This document shows, in pieces, positions 1-8,029 of a stretch of 34,379 bases of DNA. The first letter of the stretch is position 1; every line of letters begins with the position of its first letter. The notes below the pieces were generated by a model. The model saw only the letters and a list, made by a program, of their open reading frames with translations, did no database searches and was not told the DNA's origin. This DNA is from Halomonas halmophila (GTDB taxonomy: Bacteria; Pseudomonadota; Gammaproteobacteria; Pseudomonadales; Halomonadaceae). The translations under genes and the position numbers were made by a program. The DNA is taken from contig NZ_BJOC01000039.1 of assembly GCF_006540005.1 (NCBI RefSeq), positions 1 to 34,379 of the forward strand, given 5' to 3'.

Positions 1-35
1 CTTGGCCGTCGCTCGTGACTTTTGTAAACACCCTC

Positions 36-887
36 TCAGGGGGCCGCCGCCCCCGGCGCGGCATCGAGCCGCTCCGCCAGCGCTGCCAGGCCGTCCTCGG
101 CACTGGCGGACACCTTCACCGCGAACAACTCATCGGCTCGCGTGCGCCCCAGGTTGAGGCAGGCCAGGGGTTGTCCGGCCCGGGCGGCACGCCGCGCGAA
201 GCGATAGCCGGAATAGACCATCAGCGACGAGCCGACCACCAGCAGGCCCGAGCTTTCATCCAGCAGCGCGAAGGCCTCCTCCACCGTGTGGCGCGGCACG
301 CTGTCGCCGAAGAAGACCACATCCGGCTTCCAGATCCCTTCACTGCACCCGGTGCAGGCCGGTACCCGAAAGTCACTGAAATCCCGCTCCAGGTCGGCAT
401 CGCCATCCGGCGCGGCATGCGCCCCCAGCGCCAGCCACTGCGGATTGAGGGCTCCCAGCTCGTCATGCAGGTCCTGACGCGGGCGCGTCGCGCCACAGCT
501 CATGCAACGCACCATATCGGCGCGCCCATGCAGGTCGATCACCCGCCGGGAGCCGGCACGCTGATGCAGCCCATCGACATTCTGGGTGATGATGCCGGCG
601 ACGCTGCCCTGCCCCTCCAGGCGCGCCAGGGCCTGATGAGCCGCATTGGGCTGCGCCTGGTTCAGGGTGCGGAAGCCGACCAGGGCACGCGCCCAGTAGC
701 GCTGGCGAGCGGCGTGGGACGCCATGAATACCTGATGCTGCATGGGCGGGGAACGCTTCCAGTCGCCCTGGTCGTCACGGTAATCGGGGATGCCGCTGGC
801 CGTGCTGATGCCCGCCCCCGTAAGCACCGTCAAGCGCGGCGTCTCCACCATGAAGGCCATCAGTGAGGCGATCGCGTCTTGCGCCAT
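36..887 (-). CDS. Sir2-family NAD-dependent protein deacylase, SIRT4-like (class II)
   Basis: Predicted cytoplasmic sirtuin of 283 aa that uses NAD+ to remove acyl groups from lysines (family knowledge). Visible motifs: GAGIS at residues 24-28, GIPDYRD at 32-38, TQNVDGLH at 101-108, the catalytic His in DLHG at about 120, zinc cysteines in CMSC (128/131) and CTGC (178/181), and KPDVVFFGD at 188-195. The wording around RQRYWAR, LNPQW and KPDVVFFGDSV resembles mitochondrial SIRT4 more than E. coli CobB. An in-frame ATG lies 7 codons upstream at 908, but the ATG at 887 has an AGGGA element about 8 nt before it, so 887 is preferred. It diverges from the NERD gene across about 90 bp. The exact acyl substrate cannot be read from sequence. 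The first 35 bp of the window, downstream of the stop, show nothing. Confidence 0.93.
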   Translation of the reverse strand: MAQDAIASLMAFMVETPRLTVLTGAGISTASGIPDYRDDQGDWKRSPPMQHQVFMASHAARQRYWARALVGFRTLNQAQPNAAHQALARLEGQGSVAGIITQNVDGLHQRAGSRRVIDLHGRADMVRCMSCGATRPRQDLHDELGALNPQWLALGAHAAPDGDADLERDFSDFRVPACTGCSEGIWKPDVVFFGDSVPRHTVEEAFALLDESSGLLVVGSSLMVYSGYRFARRAARAGQPLACLNLGRTRADELFAVKVSASAEDGLAALAERLDAAPGAAAP

Positions 888-980
888 GTGAGTTCCCTGC
901 TTGTCCATCGAGCTTCGAGCATGGCCTTGATGGGCCAGGATTGTCTAGAATGGAGCCCTCCCCATGGGCAAGGACTCTCG

Positions 981-1907
981 ATGGCCTGGCTGGAATACCT
1001 GCTGCCGCTGATCTTTCTGTTCCCGCTCGCGGCCACGGCCGTGGTCGTGCTGGCCTTGCGCAACCTGCATGACGCCAGGGTCAGTTCGCCGTTCGATGCC
1101 CATCGCCTGCGCGAACCGGGCCAGTCACTGCGCGACCGGCTCGACCAGGCCTTCACCGGCCTGTTCCTCAACGGCGCCCTGGGCCCGATTATCACCATGG
1201 CGCCGCTGGTCTACGGCATGGGACGCATGCTCTTCGCCGATCAGCAGAACTGGCTGGAATGGAGCCTCTATGGCGCCCTCTCGACCCTGCTGGTGCTGGT
1301 CTTCTGCCTGCGCCTGATCCGCGACTTCCAGCGCATCCGGCGCCTCAAGCTGGGCCTGGCCTGCGAACTGGCCGTGGGCCAGGAACTGTCGCGACTGATC
1401 CGGCCGGAAGCCCATCCCTATTTCGTGTTTCATGACGTCAGCCTCGAACGCTCCACAGAGCGCGGCAACAGCCTGGACCATGTCGCGGTCACGCCGCACG
1501 GCGTCTTCGCCATCGAGACACGCGCCCGTACACCCGCCGTGCTGCCCTCCGGGGAAGACAACAATGTCGTGGTCGTGGAGAAGGAACGGCTACGCTTCCC
1601 CGGCTGGAAGGAGCGCCGAGCGCTGCGCGAGACACGGCACGCCACCCGCTCGCTGGCCCGCTGGCTGGAGCAGCAGATCGGCCAGTCGGTGCCGGTACAG
1701 GGCGTGCTGGTGCTTCCCGGCTGGCAGATCGAGCAGGCCGACAAGGCCGGCGACCTGCTGGTAGTCAGTGGTGAAGGCCTGGCCGATTATCTCGACCAGC
1801 CGTCCCCGAACCGACAAGCGGCCCGGGCATTCGACGACACGACCCACGACGCCATCATCCGCGTGTTGCGCCGACACGCGCTGTCGAACCCGGGCAAGGC
1901 GGCTTAA
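981..1907 (+). CDS. Membrane protein with C-terminal NERD (nuclease-related) domain
   Basis: A 308-aa protein. Three hydrophobic segments are visible at about residues 7-27, 60-80 and 92-112, followed by a cytoplasmic-looking NERD domain at about 125-260. NERD signatures are the ACELAVGQEL helix (128-137, with Glu129), the LDHVAV strand (166-171) and GVFAIETRAR (174-183). The domain is nuclease-like by fold in the family, but activity is unproven and the usual E-x-K is here E-T-R, so catalysis may be weakened. The ATG at 981 is preferred because AAGGA sits about 8 nt upstream and the hydrophobic N-terminus starts there; a longer frame from 879 would overlap the sirtuin start. Its TAA overlaps the convergent RNase I stop at 1904-1907. 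Role unknown. Confidence 0.8.
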   Translation: MAWLEYLLPLIFLFPLAATAVVVLALRNLHDARVSSPFDAHRLREPGQSLRDRLDQAFTGLFLNGALGPIITMAPLVYGMGRMLFADQQNWLEWSLYGALSTLLVLVFCLRLIRDFQRIRRLKLGLACELAVGQELSRLIRPEAHPYFVFHDVSLERSTERGNSLDHVAVTPHGVFAIETRARTPAVLPSGEDNNVVVVEKERLRFPGWKERRALRETRHATRSLARWLEQQIGQSVPVQGVLVLPGWQIEQADKAGDLLVVSGEGLADYLDQPSPNRQAARAFDDTTHDAIIRVLRRHALSNPGKAA

Positions 1908-2662
1908 AAGGCCGCGATCTCGATCGTCGCCGGACAATCTCCCAGCCCCAGTTTCACCAGGCTCTCGGGGGCCGGGAAGTCCGTCAGGCGTTGCGCGTCG
2001 ATACCGATGCGCACTTCGGTCAACAGCCGGTTGCCGTCTCCCCCGCACTCCAGGCGCAGGGCGCGCCCCTTGCCCTCGCCGAAGGCCGACTCGAAGGCAT
2101 CGATCAGGTCATTGCGACGCACCTCACCGCCACGCTGGGTGACCACGAAGTCGGTGAAGACACTGGCGTTGACGGCCTCGACCAGGGCCACCGAGGTCTC
2201 GAACAGATCCTCGGCGGAGAGCCGCAGGCAGGAGGCGTGCTTGGCATACTGATAGCGCCCCAGGCAGCTCGCCCGCCCCGGCATGACCGCATCCAGTTGC
2301 GTATCCAGCGCCTCCGAAAGCCCCAGCGGCGGATGCTCACAGAAGCCGCCCGAGGTGCGTTCACGCTCGATGAAACAGCCCTTCCGCCACCAGTGCTGAC
2401 GCTCGACCCCGCGCTCTTCCAGCTGGTGAGGCAGGGACGGCCAGAGCCCATGCAGCACGAAGCCGGCCTCGCTGCCACGCCGCAACCGCGCCTCGCGACA
2501 CTCGCGCGGCGGGTCGTGCCGGGTGGCACAGAAGCCCGGATGCCAGGTCAGCGCCAGGGTGTAATGATCGAAGCCCCGGGCCTCGATCGGCGCCGCCTCG
2601 CCGGGCGTCTTGGCCAGGGCCGGCAGCGAGCCCAGCAGACTGATACCCAGCATCAGCGCCAT
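1904..2662 (-). CDS. rna: Ribonuclease I, RNase T2 family, exported
   Basis: Periplasmic RNase T2-type endoribonuclease, which cleaves RNA through 2',3'-cyclic phosphate intermediates (family knowledge). The CAS1 motif FVLHGLWP lies at about residues 68-75 (catalytic His71) and the CAS2 region reads RYQYAKHASC at about 136-145 (His142), close to E. coli RNase I. Multiple cysteines fit an exported, disulfide-bonded enzyme. The N-terminus is uncertain: the ATG at 2662 gives a 252-aa protein beginning directly in the hydrophobic signal (ALMLGISLLGSLPALA) without positive charges. An RRR stretch lies just upstream in frame, and the next in-frame ATG (2773) overlaps the divergent ATP-grasp start. 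No clear ribosome-binding site is seen for either. Confidence 0.88.
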   Translation of the reverse strand: MALMLGISLLGSLPALAKTPGEAAPIEARGFDHYTLALTWHPGFCATRHDPPRECREARLRRGSEAGFVLHGLWPSLPHQLEERGVERQHWWRKGCFIERERTSGGFCEHPPLGLSEALDTQLDAVMPGRASCLGRYQYAKHASCLRLSAEDLFETSVALVEAVNASVFTDFVVTQRGGEVRRNDLIDAFESAFGEGKGRALRLECGGDGNRLLTEVRIGIDAQRLTDFPAPESLVKLGLGDCPATIEIAAF

Positions 2663-2707
2663 CGCCAGGCGGCGCCGGCCCCCTGAGGGCCAGGCAGTGA
2701 ATAGTGC

Positions 2708-2736
2708 TTGCCAGCGGCATCGGCGCGGATAATAAT
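2708..2736 (+). promoter_or_regulatory. Candidate sigma-70 promoter for the ATP-grasp gene
   Basis: TTGCCA at 2708-2713 and AATAAT at 2731-2736 are separated by 17 bp, about 35 bp before the ATG at 2772. The site lies in the region between the divergent RNase I and ATP-grasp genes. Called from consensus similarity only. Confidence 0.4.
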
Positions 2737-2771
2737 TCGCTCGCCCAGACGGAGATATAGATCTTCTATCC

Positions 2772-3581
2772 ATGAATCTGATCACATTCGATGTTTTTCG
2801 CACCCTGGGCATCCCCGGTGTGCGTTATATCAAGCCCGACCACATGTTCGACCATCTCGAGGAAATCCGCCAGGCCGACTGGTTGCTGTTTCCCGAGTAC
2901 TGGCAGCTCAACAGCCTGCTGTATGGCCTCGGCGCCCGCATCTTCCCGAGCCCGGCCAGCTACTACCTGGGCCACGACAAGGTCGAGCAGACACGCGCCT
3001 TCCTGGCCCTGTGCCCGGAGCATCTGCCCGCCACCGAGATCCTCGGCACCTCGCCGACCTCGCTGGACAAGGCCGAGGCCCGTTTCGGCTACCCCTTCAT
3101 CGCCAAGCGCATCAAGAGCTCGATGGGCCAGGGCGTCAGCCTGATCGAGTCACGCCCGGCACTGCTGGCGCATGTCGCCGAAGAGAGCGTGCTCTACGCT
3201 CAGCAGCGCCTGCCCATCGACCGCGACCTGCGCATCGTCATCGTGGGAGGCGAGATGATTGCCGCCTACTGGCGCGTCACCCCGCTGGGCGGCTATCGCG
3301 CCAATGTCAGCCAGGGCGGTCATATCCAGGAGGGGGAGATTCCCGCGTCGGCCGTCGCGCTGGCCCAGCGCCTGGCGCGAGAACTCGGCATCGACCATGC
3401 CGGCTTCGACATCGCCATGCACGACGGCCAACCCTATATCCTCGAGTTCAACCGGTTGTTCGGCAACCAGGGCATCCGCGACAGCAGCAAGCGCATCGGC
3501 CGGGCCATCCAGCGCGTGCTGAGCGCCAGCGGCGCCGATCGTGATCCGGACGGCGAGCCGCCGCTGCGACTCAGCGCCTGA
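2772..3581 (+). CDS. RimK-like ATP-grasp protein
   Basis: A 269-aa protein with a RimK-type ATP-grasp fold. The central region has GYPFIAKRIKSSMGQGVSLIES at about residues 96-117, which matches the ATP-grasp lysine and glycine-rich loop. A following IDRDLRIVIVGGEMIAAYWR segment resembles the RimK/GshB nucleotide-binding strands. Near the C-terminus HDGQPYILEFNRLFGNQGI carries the metal-binding E-x-N of the family. Such enzymes ligate a carboxylate to an amine or thiol using ATP (for example glutamate addition to proteins or peptides), but the substrate is not evident and no dedicated partner is next door. The GGAG at 2751-2754 is too far from the ATG to be convincing as a ribosome-binding site. 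It is flanked by genes on the other strand, so it is probably monocistronic. Confidence 0.8.
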   Translation: MNLITFDVFRTLGIPGVRYIKPDHMFDHLEEIRQADWLLFPEYWQLNSLLYGLGARIFPSPASYYLGHDKVEQTRAFLALCPEHLPATEILGTSPTSLDKAEARFGYPFIAKRIKSSMGQGVSLIESRPALLAHVAEESVLYAQQRLPIDRDLRIVIVGGEMIAAYWRVTPLGGYRANVSQGGHIQEGEIPASAVALAQRLARELGIDHAGFDIAMHDGQPYILEFNRLFGNQGIRDSSKRIGRAIQRVLSASGADRDPDGEPPLRLSA

Positions 3582-3596
3582 ACCGCGGCCGGCCGC

Positions 3597-4934
3597 TCAG
3601 TCGCCCTTGAGGCGCCCGCCCATCTCCTGGGCCAGATCCACGGCATAGTGGTCGGTCATGCCACCGATGAAATCGAGCATGCGGCGATAGCTGTCGTACA
3701 GCGACCAGGAACGCAGCGGGGTGTTCTCGCCGATCAGCGCCAGCACCCGCTGGTGCTTGAAGTTGGAATGTCCGGTGTGATGCAGCTCGTGCGCGGCGCC
3801 GATGAAGGCCTCGAGCAGGATGCCCAGGGTCGTGTATGCACCGATCTCCAGTTTGGCCTTGCGCTCATTGCGGAAGATGCGCTCGCGGGCCAGGTCCTTG
3901 GCGGCCTTGACGCCCCAGTCCAGATCCGGGTGACAGAGCTCCAGCAGATCATGCTGCAGGGTACCGGCCAGCAGCTCGCCCTCGTGCTGCACGAAGACCT
4001 TGGTCACTTCCTTGACCGCCTGCTCCATGGCCGCGCCGCGCAGGGCGGCAATGCGCCGCCGCTGGGAGACGCCATCCTCGCGCATGGTGGCATAATCCGG
4101 CGGCTCGCCACCGGCAATCTGGGTCAGGATATCGGCCACTTCCTCGAAACGCAGGATGCCCATTTCCAGGCCATCCTCGAGATCCAGCAGCGCATAGCAG
4201 ATATCATCGGCGGCCTCGACCAGCCAGGCCAGCGGATGCCGGCACCAGCGATTCTCGCCCTGGGGCAGCAGGCCGAGGCGGTCGGCCACCTCATTGAGCA
4301 ACGGCAGTTCACTCTGGTAACAGCCGAACTTGCCCCGCGATCCGCCATGGTCCACCGCCCACGGGTACTTGAGCAGCGTGCCCAGGGTGGCGCCGGTCAA
4401 GCGCATGCCACCGCGAAACTGGTTGTACTCGATCTGGGTGACGATGCGAAAGCCCTGAGCATTGCCCTCATAGGTCAGCAGATCCTGGCGCTCCATGTCC
4501 GACAGGCCGTCGAGCAGGCCACTGCCATCCACGGCGGCCCGCTTGAACCAGTCGCGAATGGCATACTCGCCGGCATGGCCGAAGGGCGGATTGCCGATGT
4601 CATGGCCCAGACAGGCCGCCTGGACGATCACGCCCAGATCCGCCGGCGTGATGCCGGCAGGCAGCCGATGGTGCAGCTCCTCGCCGACACTCATGCCCAG
4701 TGAACGCCCCACGCAGCCCACTTCCAGGGAATGCGTCAAGCGGGTGTGAATATGATCGTTGTCGGTCAGCGGATGCACCTGGGTCTTGCGCCCCAGGCGG
4801 CGAAACGAACCGGCAAAGACAATGCGATCGTGATCCTTGTGAAACGGGCTACGGCCTGTCTCGCCACGTGCCACACCGCGCTCATCGTGCAGGCGGGCCG
4901 GATCGAGCAGGCGCTCCCAGGTCATCTGCGTCAT
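3597..4934 (-). CDS. dgt: dGTPase, HD-domain dNTP triphosphohydrolase
   Basis: A 445-aa enzyme expected to hydrolyse dGTP or other dNTPs to the nucleoside and triphosphate in the cytoplasm. HD-domain residues are visible: RLTHSLEV (His68), LGHDIGNPPFGHAGE (His111-Asp112, His120) and a later Asp in AADDICYALLDLEDG. The N-terminal FRRLGRKTQVHPLTDNDHIHTRLTH segment is the family hallmark. The ATG at 4934 is chosen because AAGGAGG sits 4 nt upstream; the frame runs open further upstream but lacks homology-like sequence there. It is separated from the tctA stop by about 70 bp and transcribed in the same direction. Nucleotide preference cannot be decided from sequence; the general annotation is secure. 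Confidence 0.93.
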   Translation of the reverse strand: MTQMTWERLLDPARLHDERGVARGETGRSPFHKDHDRIVFAGSFRRLGRKTQVHPLTDNDHIHTRLTHSLEVGCVGRSLGMSVGEELHHRLPAGITPADLGVIVQAACLGHDIGNPPFGHAGEYAIRDWFKRAAVDGSGLLDGLSDMERQDLLTYEGNAQGFRIVTQIEYNQFRGGMRLTGATLGTLLKYPWAVDHGGSRGKFGCYQSELPLLNEVADRLGLLPQGENRWCRHPLAWLVEAADDICYALLDLEDGLEMGILRFEEVADILTQIAGGEPPDYATMREDGVSQRRRIAALRGAAMEQAVKEVTKVFVQHEGELLAGTLQHDLLELCHPDLDWGVKAAKDLARERIFRNERKAKLEIGAYTTLGILLEAFIGAAHELHHTGHSNFKHQRVLALIGENTPLRSWSLYDSYRRMLDFIGGMTDHYAVDLAQEMGGRLKGD

Positions 4935-5004
4935 GGAGCCTCCTTGAGGCCCCCATTCTGGCACCATGGTCCGGTCTCGCCCAGCCGTTGGCGCGGATTT
5001 TTGT

Positions 5005-6501
5005 CTATTCCAGGCGTTTCTTGATGACCATCGCATAGGCCAGGCCGGCCAGCAGCAGCGACACGGCAAACGCATAGATACCGATCGTGATGCCGCTGCT
5101 CCACAGGATGCTCCAGTCCCCCCCGGAGATCGACATGGCTCGCCGCAGGTTGAATTCCATTTGCCCGCCCAGCAACAACCCCAGCACGACCGGCACCGTG
5201 GGGATGTCCAGCTTGCGCAGCAGGTATCCGAGTACGCCGAAGGCCAGCATCATGTAGAGGTCGAAAGCGCTGTTGTTGAGCGAGAAGATGCCCACGAACG
5301 CCACCAGCGTCACCATCGGCATCAGGAACCAGGCCGGCGCCTGCAACATCTTGGCGAACAGCCCCACCAGCGGAATGTTCAGCACCAGCAGCATCAGGTT
5401 GCCGATGAACAGCGCCGCCACCAGTCCCCACACCATGTCCGGCTGCTGTTCGAACAGCAACGGGCCCGGCGTGATGTTCATCGACAACAACAAGGCCAGC
5501 AGGATCGCCGTGGTGCCACTGCCCGGGATACCCAGCGAGAGCATGGGAATCAGGGCACCGCCGGCCGCCGCATTGTTGCCCGCCTCCGGCGCCGCTACGC
5601 CGCGTGGATCACCGGTGCCGAACCGCCCCCGGGTGCCCCACCAGCGCTTCTCCAGCACATAGGCGAGAAAGCTGCCCAGCGAGGCCCCGGCACCGGGCAG
5701 AACACCGGAAATAAAGCCGATGATCGAACCACGCCCGATGGTCGGTGCACAGGCGATCGCACGGCGCATGCCGGGTACTGCCGAGCCGACCTTCAGCGAG
5801 GCAGTCGCCTGGTCAGGGTCGCGTTCGAGGAACAACAGACACTCGGACACCGCGAACAGGCCGACCAGCGCGACGATATAGTCGATGCCATCATAGAGTT
5901 CGTACCAGCCGAAGGTATAGCGCGCCACGCTGGTTGCCGGATCAATCCCCACCGTGCCCAGCAGCAGGCCCAGCGCCGCCGCGATGAAGCTCTTGGTGAA
6001 ACTGCCGCTGGTTACCCCACCGATGGTCGCGAAGGCCAGCACGAAGAGCGCAAAGTACTCCGCCGGGCCGAAGCGAATGGCAACCTTGACCAACAGCGGC
6101 GCGAACAGCGTCAGCCCGATGGTCGCAATGATGGCACCGACGAAGGACGCCACCGCCGAAAGCCCCAGCGCCTCGCCGCCACGCCCGGCCTGGGCCATGG
6201 GGTAGCCGTCCAGGGTGGTCATCATGGCCGGTTCATCGCCGGGAATATTGAGCACGATGGAGCTGATGCGGCCACCATACATGCAACCGTAATAGACGCT
6301 GACCAGCAGAATCAGCGCCGCCGTGGGCTCGAGTCCAAAGTTGAAGGCCAACGGGATCAGCAGGGCCACCCCGTTGACCGGGCCCAGGCCCGGCAGGGCG
6401 CCGATCAGGGTACCGATAATGCAGCCGGCCATTGCCAACAGCAGATGCTGGGGCTGCAGTGCGACGGCAAACCCATGAACCAGAAAATCGAGAACATCCA
6501 T
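5005..6501 (-). CDS. tctA: Tripartite tricarboxylate transporter large permease TctA
   Basis: A 498-aa multispanning inner-membrane protein, the large permease of a TTT-family secondary transporter, which imports carboxylates delivered by a periplasmic TctC-type protein. Family features seen: GTLIGALPGLGPVNGVALLIPL near residues 30-51, YYGCMYGGRISSIVLNIPGDEPAMMTTLDGYPMA near 70-102, and a second repeat with GFISGVLPGAGASLGSFLAY and LSLGIPGSGTTAILLALLL. It begins 6 nt after the tctB stop and is the last gene of the operon that starts at about 10200. Substrate is not evident from the permease; the linked CoA enzymes suggest a CoA-activatable organic acid. Confidence 0.95.
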   Translation of the reverse strand: MDVLDFLVHGFAVALQPQHLLLAMAGCIIGTLIGALPGLGPVNGVALLIPLAFNFGLEPTAALILLVSVYYGCMYGGRISSIVLNIPGDEPAMMTTLDGYPMAQAGRGGEALGLSAVASFVGAIIATIGLTLFAPLLVKVAIRFGPAEYFALFVLAFATIGGVTSGSFTKSFIAAALGLLLGTVGIDPATSVARYTFGWYELYDGIDYIVALVGLFAVSECLLFLERDPDQATASLKVGSAVPGMRRAIACAPTIGRGSIIGFISGVLPGAGASLGSFLAYVLEKRWWGTRGRFGTGDPRGVAAPEAGNNAAAGGALIPMLSLGIPGSGTTAILLALLLSMNITPGPLLFEQQPDMVWGLVAALFIGNLMLLVLNIPLVGLFAKMLQAPAWFLMPMVTLVAFVGIFSLNNSAFDLYMMLAFGVLGYLLRKLDIPTVPVVLGLLLGGQMEFNLRRAMSISGGDWSILWSSGITIGIYAFAVSLLLAGLAYAMVIKKRLE

Positions 6502-6507
6502 AAAACG

Positions 6508-6972
6508 CTATACACCCAGGCCGGGCATGTCGGGCAGGGGAATCCCCAGCGCAAACTCGAACAGCAGGTACAACGACACCCCCAGCAGCACACCGTACGG
6601 CAGGGCTTGTCGCCAGTTGGCGCCGAATAGGCGCAACAAGAGCACGGCGGTTACCAGGGTCGTAGGCACAAAGCCCCAGGGCTCGATAAAGGCCGCATAG
6701 GTACCCAGCACCAGCAACACTCCGAGCTGGCGGCACAGTGATGCTCCGCTTGGCCAACGGTGATTGATGCCGGGACGAATCATCAGGTAAAGGGCCAGCA
6801 GCCCCAACGGCACGCTGACCAACTGCGGAAAGACACCGGGACCGACGGGCTGCATGAAGCCCGCCACAAAACTCTGCGCATGCCACCAGGCCCCCAGCGC
6901 CAATACCACCAGCACCGCCCCGGCGATGCGATCGCCTCGGGCGGCAGGTTCTACCGAAGTTTCATCGCTCAC
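6508..6972 (-). CDS. tctB: Tripartite tricarboxylate transporter small permease TctB
   Basis: A 154-aa protein with four predicted membrane segments (about residues 16-33, 50-66, 85-105 and 118-141), the expected size and topology for the small TctB subunit. The P-VGPGVFPQLV motif near residues 42-51 is typical of the family. It starts with GTG at 6972 and overlaps the tctC stop (GTGA), indicating translational coupling; a GGGGTG element lies about 8 nt upstream. It forms the membrane complex with TctA. Confidence 0.93.
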   Translation of the reverse strand: MSDETSVEPAARGDRIAGAVLVVLALGAWWHAQSFVAGFMQPVGPGVFPQLVSVPLGLLALYLMIRPGINHRWPSGASLCRQLGVLLVLGTYAAFIEPWGFVPTTLVTAVLLLRLFGANWRQALPYGVLLGVSLYLLFEFALGIPLPDMPGLGV

Positions 6973-7967
6973 TGAATCACCCCGATCTCACGTGAAATGT
7001 CTTCCACGTCCTCAATGGACTGGCGGACAAAGTCACTGAACTCTTCTCCACCACGCCACAATGGAACCAGGCCGTTCTGTGCCGCCACTTCCTTCCATTC
7101 CTCGCTGTCGTAAAGCGACTTCAAGGTGTCGACCATGGCGTTGTAGTCGTCATCCGAGACCTCACCCCCGGTGTAGAAGCCACGCCAGTTATAGCCCGTC
7201 ACGTCATAGCCCTGGGCCACCGCCGTCGGCAGCTCCTCGAACGGCTCGGGCAACGGTTCCTCGGACAACACTGCCAGGACACGGACATCGCCGGACTCGA
7301 TAAACCCGGCGATTTCTCCCAGATCGGTGGACACGGCATCCACATGGCCACCCATCATCTGCGTCACGGCCGGGCCACCACCATCGAACTGCACCCAGCG
7401 CATCGCCCCGATCTGATCACCAGGCAGGCCCGCCGCCTTGGCCAGGCGCAGGGCACGAATATGATCCCAGCCACCTGCCCCACTGGACCCGGCCATGGCC
7501 ACCGAGGACGGCTCTTCCACGATATCGTTCAGCAGCTGATCCAGGGTTTCGTAGGGGCTGTCATCATCGACCAGGATTACCCCCACATCGGTGCCCAGCA
7601 TGGCCAGCCAACGCATCGCATCGGCGCCGTCCGGATAACGCCCCTGGGCGATCTGAGTCACCCCGACCGTGCTGGTGGCTACTATGAGGTTGCTATCATC
7701 GGGCCGCTTACTGGCCACGTTGGAGAACGCCACGGCGCCCACGCCCCCCGGCATGTTGGTAACCTGGACGCTGTCCTCCACCAGCTCCAGTTCACGCATC
7801 AGCTTGCCCACCGAACGGCAGGTGAAGTCCCAGCCACCACCCGGGGCGGCGGGCGCGATGCATTCATCGATGGGCAGCGCCTGACTCGGCAGGCTGACGA
7901 CAAGCCCCAGGCCCAGCAGTGCGGAGGCGCCCAGGCGGGGAATGATCTTGGTAAGTTGAGTCGACAT
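6969..7967 (-). CDS. tctC: TTT-system substrate-binding protein TctC (Bug family)
   Basis: A 332-aa periplasmic carboxylate-binding protein. A signal peptide covers about residues 1-30 (hydrophobic ALLGLGLVVSLPSQA, cleavage near SQA-LP). The mature start IDECIAPAAPGGGWDFTCRSVGKLM carries the Bug-family PGGGWD loop, and GAVAFSNVASKRPDD and AGSSGAGGWDHIRALRLAKAAG follow as expected. The ATG at 7967 is preferred over 7991 because AAGGAGC is 8 nt upstream. That ribosome-binding site overlaps an A-rich AACAACAAG motif (7978-7986, minus strand), reported under findings. It lies 62 bp downstream of the CoA-transferase gene and heads tctCBA, the usual order. Confidence 0.95.
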   Translation of the reverse strand: MSTQLTKIIPRLGASALLGLGLVVSLPSQALPIDECIAPAAPGGGWDFTCRSVGKLMRELELVEDSVQVTNMPGGVGAVAFSNVASKRPDDSNLIVATSTVGVTQIAQGRYPDGADAMRWLAMLGTDVGVILVDDDSPYETLDQLLNDIVEEPSSVAMAGSSGAGGWDHIRALRLAKAAGLPGDQIGAMRWVQFDGGGPAVTQMMGGHVDAVSTDLGEIAGFIESGDVRVLAVLSEEPLPEPFEELPTAVAQGYDVTGYNWRGFYTGGEVSDDDYNAMVDTLKSLYDSEEWKEVAAQNGLVPLWRGGEEFSDFVRQSIEDVEDISREIGVIQ

Positions 7968-8029
7968 CGTTGTGCTCCTTGTTGTTGTCATCAGTCATTA
8001 CTATGTCTTGCAGTTATGCCAGTTATTGC

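Noticed and set aside
4966..6630. Plus-strand open frame opposite tctA
   Set aside because: Gln/Arg/His-rich translation is the usual reverse of membrane-protein codons; tctA is clear on the minus strand.
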